Source: Sphingomonas oryzagri (lineage in GTDB: Bacteria; Pseudomonadota; Alphaproteobacteria; Sphingomonadales; Sphingomonadaceae). From it: a DNA stretch of 64,000 nucleotides. Below are positions 59,238 to 64,000 of this stretch, in pieces. The translations under genes were made by a program, and so were the position numbers. The first letter of the stretch is position 1. Every line of letters starts with the position of its first letter. Below the pieces are notes generated by a model, which saw nothing but the letters and a program-made list of their open reading frames with translations, ran no database searches and was not told the origin of the DNA. The stretch is taken from NCBI RefSeq assembly GCF_029906645.1, contig NZ_JARYGZ010000001.1, forward strand, positions 2,600,084 to 2,664,083. The letters are read 5' to 3'.

Positions 59238-60542
59238 TCAGGCGTACATGCCGCCGGTCGGCGCGGCGCTGGCGGTGGATTCCTCCACATCGGCCGTCGC
59301 GACCGGCTGGCTTTCGGCAGTCTGGTTAATGGCAAATGGTTGAGAACGCGTTTGCGATTGGCGGCCGGAATTGCCTTCGTCGCCGCTCTGCGACGAAAAG
59401 CTACCCTCCCCGCGCGGATCGTGCCGATGATCCGACTGGTTGCCGCCGCTGTTCGACTGACGCGGATCGGCCGAGACATCGACATGAGCGCTGGCGATAT
59501 GGATGCCCTGCGCGCGCGCCTCGGCGATCAGCTGGGGCTTCGCATCGGCGAGCGCGGTGCGGCTCGATTCGCTGCTGGCGGTGAGCGTGACGGCGGCACC
59601 TTCGAGGCCCCGCGCGATCTCCACCTGCACGGCGCCGAGATGGGTCGGCGCCGCCTGAAACCTGAGCGTCGAGGAAGTATCGCCGGTCGCCGCGATGTCG
59701 CGGGCGAGGCCGTCGAGCCAGGCGCCCTGCTTCGCCATGTCGAGCGCGCGATCCGCACCGCCCGAGGCGAGCTGCTGGCCGGCGCTCGGCTGCGCCACGG
59801 TGGCGCTGTCCGGCGTGGCCTGGGCCTGCGGATCGGCGGAGGCCGATACCGTCGCCGAGGCATCGATCGCCGCCGCCTTGTCGGCCACGGCATCGGCGCG
59901 GGCATTCTTCTTGGAGGGCGCGGCCGACTTGGCGTCCGCCGGCTGCGCGGCCGCCGGCACGATGCGGGCGGCGAGCAACGATGCGGTGGCCGGCAGCGGC
60001 TCCGCGGTCTGCGCGGCGGCGGTCTGCGCGCCGGGTGTTTCAAGCGCACCGGCAGGCGGCGTCGAGTCCGCAACAGCCTGACCCGTCGCCGATGCCGCCT
60101 GCTTCAGCGCATCGAGCACGGGAGCGAGGCCGGCGGCATCGACCGCCGTCTCGCTGGTGTCGATGTTCGATGCCTCGGCATCGTTCGTCCTGGCTGCAGA
60201 TTTGGTCGAAGATCCGGCGACGGCGCGCGAGGGTCTGTCTTTGTCGCCGGATTTCTTTGCGTCCGCCGACGTGTCGTCCCGCGCATGCGAAGACGACGCG
60301 GCGTGCTGTGCCGAGGCGACGACCGGGGCCGAATCGTCCCGCTTGTCGTCCCTGTCGTCCTTATCCTTGTCCTTCGAGGTCGCCTGCCGGCTCTTCGCCT
60401 CGACCGGGCTGGTCGCGTTGCGCGCCGCGTCGGTGAAGGTCGAGCTGAAGGCAAACCCCTTGTCGGAAGCGTGCTGCGCCGCCGGAGTCGCGTCCGTCGC
60501 CGGAGCAGTCGGGGCAGCGAAGGAGATACCGGCCATCATCAT
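59238..60542 (-). CDS. fliK: flagellar hook-length control protein FliK
   Basis: FliK is the secreted ruler that triggers FlhB switching. The 434-residue protein has a long Ala/Asp/Ser-rich, probably disordered N-terminal part and the hook-length C-terminal domain. That domain reads STLRFQAAPTHLGAVQVEIARGLEGAAVTLTASSESSRTALADAKPQLIAEARAQGI (consensus L-x-P-x-x-LG-x-V-x-V). A Gly/Asp/Asn/Ser-rich tail follows. The ATG overlaps fliJ by 4 bases. Sequence outside the C-terminal domain is poorly conserved, as is normal for FliK. Confidence 0.87.
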   Translation of the reverse strand: MMMAGISFAAPTAPATDATPAAQHASDKGFAFSSTFTDAARNATSPVEAKSRQATSKDKDKDDRDDKRDDSAPVVASAQHAASSSHARDDTSADAKKSGDKDRPSRAVAGSSTKSAARTNDAEASNIDTSETAVDAAGLAPVLDALKQAASATGQAVADSTPPAGALETPGAQTAAAQTAEPLPATASLLAARIVPAAAQPADAKSAAPSKKNARADAVADKAAAIDASATVSASADPQAQATPDSATVAQPSAGQQLASGGADRALDMAKQGAWLDGLARDIAATGDTSSTLRFQAAPTHLGAVQVEIARGLEGAAVTLTASSESSRTALADAKPQLIAEARAQGIHIASAHVDVSADPRQSNSGGNQSDHRHDPRGEGSFSSQSGDEGNSGRQSQTRSQPFAINQTAESQPVATADVEESTASAAPTGGMYA

Positions 60543-60964
60543 GCCTCACCTACGAAACGCGGGGTCTTCGTGCGCGCATTGGCGCTGGCCCGCTTCTCGG
60601 CGAGCGCATCCTCATCATGCTGGGCGCGATCGACCAGGCGCTCGGCGCTCTCCTGACGGATGCGCGCGGCGATGCGCTCGGCCGCCTTGCTGTCCACCAC
60701 CGTGCGCGCACTGGCGATCGCATCGGCGAGGCCGAAGCGCGCGAGATCGAGCCGGTGCGCCAGCTCGCCGCGTGCGGCCAGCGTCTCGGCGGAGGTGGCG
60801 CCCACGCCGCTGGTGAGCTGAAGCCGGAGATCGAGCACGCGCGCGGCGCTCTGCTCCAGCGATCCCAGCTGCGCCTCGGCGGCGGCGGCGGCAGCGGCGG
60901 CCTGCATATGCTCGACGCGGCGGACCCGCGCGATGCGCTCGCGGCGTTTGACGACGTTGCTCAT
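60539..60964 (-). CDS. fliJ: FliJ-type flagellar export coiled-coil protein
   Basis: This 141-residue, almost entirely helical protein lies directly after fliI, the standard place of fliJ. It begins with basic VKRRERIARVRRVEHMQ and has heptad-rich regions through SLEQSAARVLDLRLQL and AERIAARIRQESAERLVDRA. FliJ sequences are weakly conserved, so the call rests on position, size and coiled-coil nature. It overlaps fliI and fliK by 4 bases. Confidence 0.72.
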   Translation of the reverse strand: MSNVVKRRERIARVRRVEHMQAAAAAAAAEAQLGSLEQSAARVLDLRLQLTSGVGATSAETLAARGELAHRLDLARFGLADAIASARTVVDSKAAERIAARIRQESAERLVDRAQHDEDALAEKRASANARTKTPRFVGEA

Positions 60965-62289
60965 GCCCCGAACCTCTCGATCAGTTCAGCCGAGGCGAGC
61001 GGCAGTTCGAAGCGCTCCTTGGGCTTCTGTTTCAGGAAGCTCAGGATTTCCTGGCGGCGGGCGATCGCCTCGTCGATCGTGGCGTCGGAGCCGGCCTTGT
61101 AGGCGCCCATCAGGATGAGATCGCGATTCTCCTCATAGACCGACCAGAGCCGGCGGAAGGACGAGGCGGCCGATCCATGTTCGTCGTCGACGATGTCGGC
61201 CATTACGCGGCTCAGCGAGCGGCCCACGTCGATCGCGGGAAACACGCCCTGCTCGGACAGCGAGCGCGACAGGATGATGTGGCCGTCCACGATCGCGCGT
61301 GCGGTATCGACGATCGGATCGTCGCCGTCGTCGCCATCGGCCAGCACGGTGTAGAGCGCGGTGATCGATCCGCCCGAATGGGCGTCGGCACCGGCACGCT
61401 CGATTAGGCGCGGGATCATGCCGAGCGCGGAGGGCGGATAGCCCTTCATCGTCGGCGGCTCGCCGAGCGACAGGCCGAGTTCGCGCTGGGCATGGGCGCA
61501 GCGGGTCAGCGAATCGATCAGCAGCAGCACGCGCTTGCCCTGCGCGCGGAAATATTCGGCGATGGCGGTGGCGCGCATCGCGGCGCGGATGCGCAGCACC
61601 GGCGGGTGATCGGCGGGGACCGCCACCACCACGCTCTTCTCGCGCACGCCCGGCACCAGCTTGGTGGCGAGGAAGTCCGCGACTTCGCGCGAGCGTTCGC
61701 CGATCAGGCCGACGACGATCACGTCGGCATCCGCGCCCTGGATCATCTGGCCCATCAGCACCGACTTGCCGACGCCCGACCCGGCGCAGATCGCGATGCG
61801 CTGGCCGACGCCGGCGGTGAGCAGCGCGTTGATCGCGCGCACGCCCATGTCGAAGCATTCGGTGACGCGCGCGCGGTCGAGCGGGTTGGCGGGCTTGCCG
61901 GCGAGCGGCCAGGTGGCCGACGCGCCGACCGGGCCGAGCCCGTCGAGCGGATGGCCGGTGGCATCGACGACGCGGCCGAGCAATTCGTAGCCGACCTCGG
62001 CGACGCCGCCCTTGGCATCGGGCTCGACGCGGCCGCCGTTGGAATGGGGCGCTTCGCCGTCGAGCGCCATCATCAGCGAGCGCTCGCCCTTGAAGCCGAC
62101 GATCTCGGCGCGGGTGGCGTGGCCGTCGGCATCGATCACGCGCACCGAGGCGCCGACCGGCAGCGACAGGCCGGTCGCTTCCAGCATCTGGCCGTCATAC
62201 GCGACCAGTTTGCCGATCCGGCGCGGGCCGGCATCGGGGATGTTCAGGCTGTTGAGGAGGTCCGCGGCGCGGTCTTCGAGCAGGCTCAT
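60961..62289 (-). CDS. fliI: flagellum-specific ATPase FliI
   Basis: This 442-residue F1-beta-like ATPase powers flagellar export. It has Walker A AGSGVGKS (about residue 168-175) and VIVVGLIGERSREVADF. The Walker B-like VLLLIDSLTRCAHAQRELGLSLGEPP and the C-terminal SGGSITALYTVLADGDD segment are also visible. The gene overlaps fliH at its start and fliJ at its end by 4 bases. Confidence 0.95.
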   Translation of the reverse strand: MSLLEDRAADLLNSLNIPDAGPRRIGKLVAYDGQMLEATGLSLPVGASVRVIDADGHATRAEIVGFKGERSLMMALDGEAPHSNGGRVEPDAKGGVAEVGYELLGRVVDATGHPLDGLGPVGASATWPLAGKPANPLDRARVTECFDMGVRAINALLTAGVGQRIAICAGSGVGKSVLMGQMIQGADADVIVVGLIGERSREVADFLATKLVPGVREKSVVVAVPADHPPVLRIRAAMRATAIAEYFRAQGKRVLLLIDSLTRCAHAQRELGLSLGEPPTMKGYPPSALGMIPRLIERAGADAHSGGSITALYTVLADGDDGDDPIVDTARAIVDGHIILSRSLSEQGVFPAIDVGRSLSRVMADIVDDEHGSAASSFRRLWSVYEENRDLILMGAYKAGSDATIDEAIARRQEILSFLKQKPKERFELPLASAELIERFGA

Positions 62290-62957
62290 CGTGCGGCGGC
62301 GATCCGGTCGAGCGCGGCGCGCAGGCGCTCGAGGCGCAGGCCGGGGCCATCCTCGATCGCGCCGCCGGCGGTTTCCAGACGCAGCTCGCCGGGCTGGAGC
62401 ATCGCATCGGCCTCGGCATGAACGGGCAGCTCGGCGCCGTCGAGGCGGGCGAGATCGTCCGGGTTGAGCTTGAGCACGGCCGGCCTGGTCTCGTCGCCGA
62501 TCAGGGCGGCGGCCGCCTGCGCGCGGTCCATCAGCGTCTCGCGGCAGACCTCGACCTCGCCGACCACCTGATGCAGCAGGCGCTCGACCGTGGCGGCGAT
62601 CATCACGCCGAGACCCAACGTCGGCTCGGCCTTGAGCACATCGAGGTTGGAGGCGAGCACGCGCAGCGCCACCTTCTCGTCATTCGCCTCGCGGCGGCCC
62701 GCTTCGATGCCGGCGGCGAAACCCTGCGCCATCGCCTCGGCGCGGATCGCCTCGATGTCGATCTGAGGCTCCAGCTCCGGCTCGAACAGCGCCTCCGGCA
62801 CTTCGATGTCGTTCTCGGCCGGCGTCTCGAACGCCTCGCGCAATGCCGTGCCCCACGCCACAAACGGTGCGGGGCCAGAGGCATTCGGCTTGGTCCACAC
62901 CGAGCAGCGCTCGGCATTGTCGAACGCCGACGGCATCTTCGCGAACGCCTTAGACAT
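62286..62957 (-). CDS. fliH: flagellar assembly protein FliH
   Basis: FliH is the regulator and stalk of the FliI ATPase. The 223-residue protein has an N-terminal acidic part (EVPEALFEPELEPQIDIEAIRAEAMAQGFAAGIEAGRREA) and a C-terminal stator-like domain (VMIAATVERLLHQVVGEVEV, AVLKLNPDDLARL). The ATG at 62957 overlaps fliG by 8 bases; the larger open frame upstream is a shadow of fliG. FliH is poorly conserved, but order and features agree. Confidence 0.87.
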   Translation of the reverse strand: MSKAFAKMPSAFDNAERCSVWTKPNASGPAPFVAWGTALREAFETPAENDIEVPEALFEPELEPQIDIEAIRAEAMAQGFAAGIEAGRREANDEKVALRVLASNLDVLKAEPTLGLGVMIAATVERLLHQVVGEVEVCRETLMDRAQAAAALIGDETRPAVLKLNPDDLARLDGAELPVHAEADAMLQPGELRLETAGGAIEDGPGLRLERLRAALDRIAAAR

Positions 62958-63981
62958 AATCTTCGCCCTTGCCCCCCAGGCTGATCGTGCCGGCTTCCGC
63001 CAGCTTGCGCGCGATGGCCAGCACCGCCTTCTGCGCTTCCTGCACCTCGGCGAGACGCATCGGACCACGCTCGGCCATCTCGTCCTGAATGGACTGGGCG
63101 GCGCGGCTCGACATGCAGCCGAACATCTTGTTGCGCAGGTTCGGATCGCAACCCTTGAGCGCGACGATGAGGATGTCGTTCTCGACGCCGCGGAGCAGCG
63201 CGCCGAGATCCTTCTCGGACAGTGCGTTGAGGTTGTCGAACACGAACATCTCGTCCTCGATGACACGGGCGAGATTCTTGTCGAGCTTCGCGAGCTGGCG
63301 GATGACGCGCTGCTCGGTGGTGGTGCGGGTCGAATTGATGATCCGCGCCGCCTCGTTGGCACCGCCGCGCTTGGGCGCAGCACCCGACGAACCGGCCTTG
63401 TTGACCTGGCGGAGCAGCAGACGCTCGAGATCGTCGAGCGCCTCCGACGAAACCTCGCCCAGCGTCGCGACGCGGTAGACCACGTCGGCCTGCACGTCCT
63501 CGTCGAGCAGCTGGAGCACATCGGCGGCGACCCCCGGCTCCAGATGCGCGAGCACGATCGCGGCGATCTGCGGATGCTCGCTCTCGACCAGAGCGGCGAT
63601 CGTCTTGGCGTCCATCCACTTCAGCGAATCGAGCGACGAGGAGCGCGTCGGCGGCGTAATACGGGCGAGCATGTTCTCGGCCCGCTCGGTGCCCAGCGCG
63701 CGCTCCATCATGGTACGGATCTGGCCGTCGGCAGCGAAGCCGATGGTGGTGCGCTCGCGGGCACGGCCCACGAACGTGTCGAGTACGTCGTCGACCTCGT
63801 CCTCGGACACGTCGGCGACCTCGAACATCGCGGTGCCGAGCTGCTGCACCTCGTCCGGATCGAGCCGGCTGAGCACCTGCGCGGCCTCGTCCTCGGCCAG
63901 CAGCATCAGCAGGATCGCGGCGGCGCTGGAGCCGGAGGGGCCGGACATCGCGGCGGGGTTGGCGGGGGCGAGCTCAGGCAT
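62950..63981 (-). CDS. fliG: flagellar motor switch protein FliG
   Basis: FliG makes torque with the stator. The 343-residue protein has FliG_N (AAILLMLLAEDEAAQVLSRLDPDEV), FliG_M with the EHPQ motif (VESEHPQIAAIVLAHLEP), and FliG_C with the charged ridge MFVFDNLNALSEKDLGALLRGVENDILIVALKG and MSSRAAQSIQDEM. The start ATG overlaps the fliF stop by 8 bases. Confidence 0.95.
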   Translation of the reverse strand: MPELAPANPAAMSGPSGSSAAAILLMLLAEDEAAQVLSRLDPDEVQQLGTAMFEVADVSEDEVDDVLDTFVGRARERTTIGFAADGQIRTMMERALGTERAENMLARITPPTRSSSLDSLKWMDAKTIAALVESEHPQIAAIVLAHLEPGVAADVLQLLDEDVQADVVYRVATLGEVSSEALDDLERLLLRQVNKAGSSGAAPKRGGANEAARIINSTRTTTEQRVIRQLAKLDKNLARVIEDEMFVFDNLNALSEKDLGALLRGVENDILIVALKGCDPNLRNKMFGCMSSRAAQSIQDEMAERGPMRLAEVQEAQKAVLAIARKLAEAGTISLGGKGEDYV

Positions 63982-64000
63982 TGGCGGCTTCGGCCTTCGG
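63974..64000 (-). CDS. C-terminal end of an upstream gene, probably fliF
   Basis: Only the last eight codons (PKAEAANA) and a TGA are inside the window. The frame is open to the edge and overlaps fliG by 8 bases, the same overlap style as other genes here. fliF almost always precedes fliG in such clusters, so the call is by position only. Confidence 0.45.
   Translation of the reverse strand, partial: PKAEAANA

Overview
The window is chromosomal DNA from a high-GC alphaproteobacterium, most likely Sphingomonas or a close relative in the Sphingomonadaceae. The evidence is the sulfite-reductase cluster with DUF2849/DUF934 partners, a Rhodobacter-type gene transfer agent (GTA) cluster, leuCD, a DUF6456 protein, and several families of short palindromic repeats of the kind common in sphingomonad genomes. 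Genes are dense with many 1-14 bp overlaps. No stretch longer than 300 bp lacks a gene. No CRISPR array, integrase, transposase or rRNA was seen. One tRNA is present.

Layout. 1-24.8 kb holds housekeeping and metabolism: a cut-off alpha/beta hydrolase, SelO, AstD with a metallo-beta-lactamase-fold lipoprotein that appears to use a CTG start, and an assimilatory sulfate-reduction operon (cobA, DUF2849, cysI, DUF934, cysH). It continues with dnaB, UPF0262, cdd, ilvD, an enoyl-CoA hydratase/monooxygenase pair, leuCD, a ROK kinase with a LacI regulator and an oxidoreductase, pip, a GST, a Bax-inhibitor-1 protein, thpR and an OmpA-like porin with a long polyproline linker.

24.98-39.6 kb, all on the minus strand, is a GTA-type cluster in RcGTA order: terminase small and large subunits, portal, a small membrane protein, prohead protease, capsid, an adaptor-like protein, connector, adaptor, a 67-residue protein, tail terminator, major tail protein, g10, g10.1, tape measure, g12, g13, g14, g15 and DUF2793. 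It has no integration, replication or lysis genes. The capsid gene carries an apparent one-base frameshift. The g12 homologue has about 550 extra N-terminal residues while the g15 homologue is short. Palindromic repeats have entered three places in the cluster, one of them in frame inside a coding sequence.

39.7-50.1 kb is mixed: an ABC-F ATPase, an exported hydrolase, DUF2501, an ArsR/SRPBCC pair with a clear AT-rich operator, ferredoxin-NADP reductase, AMP nucleosidase, an AT-rich orphan, a divergent DUF6456/HTH pair, tRNA-Val and an exported Ere/ChaN-like protein.

50.2-64 kb, on the minus strand, is a flagellar cluster read as fliF (end only), fliG, H, I, J, K, L, M, N, O, P, Q, R, flhB, an unknown gene, fliD, fliS and a receiver-like/MarR-like regulator. 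A near-consensus sigma-28 promoter precedes the unknown gene and fliD, which marks the switch from early export/switch genes to late filament-assembly genes.
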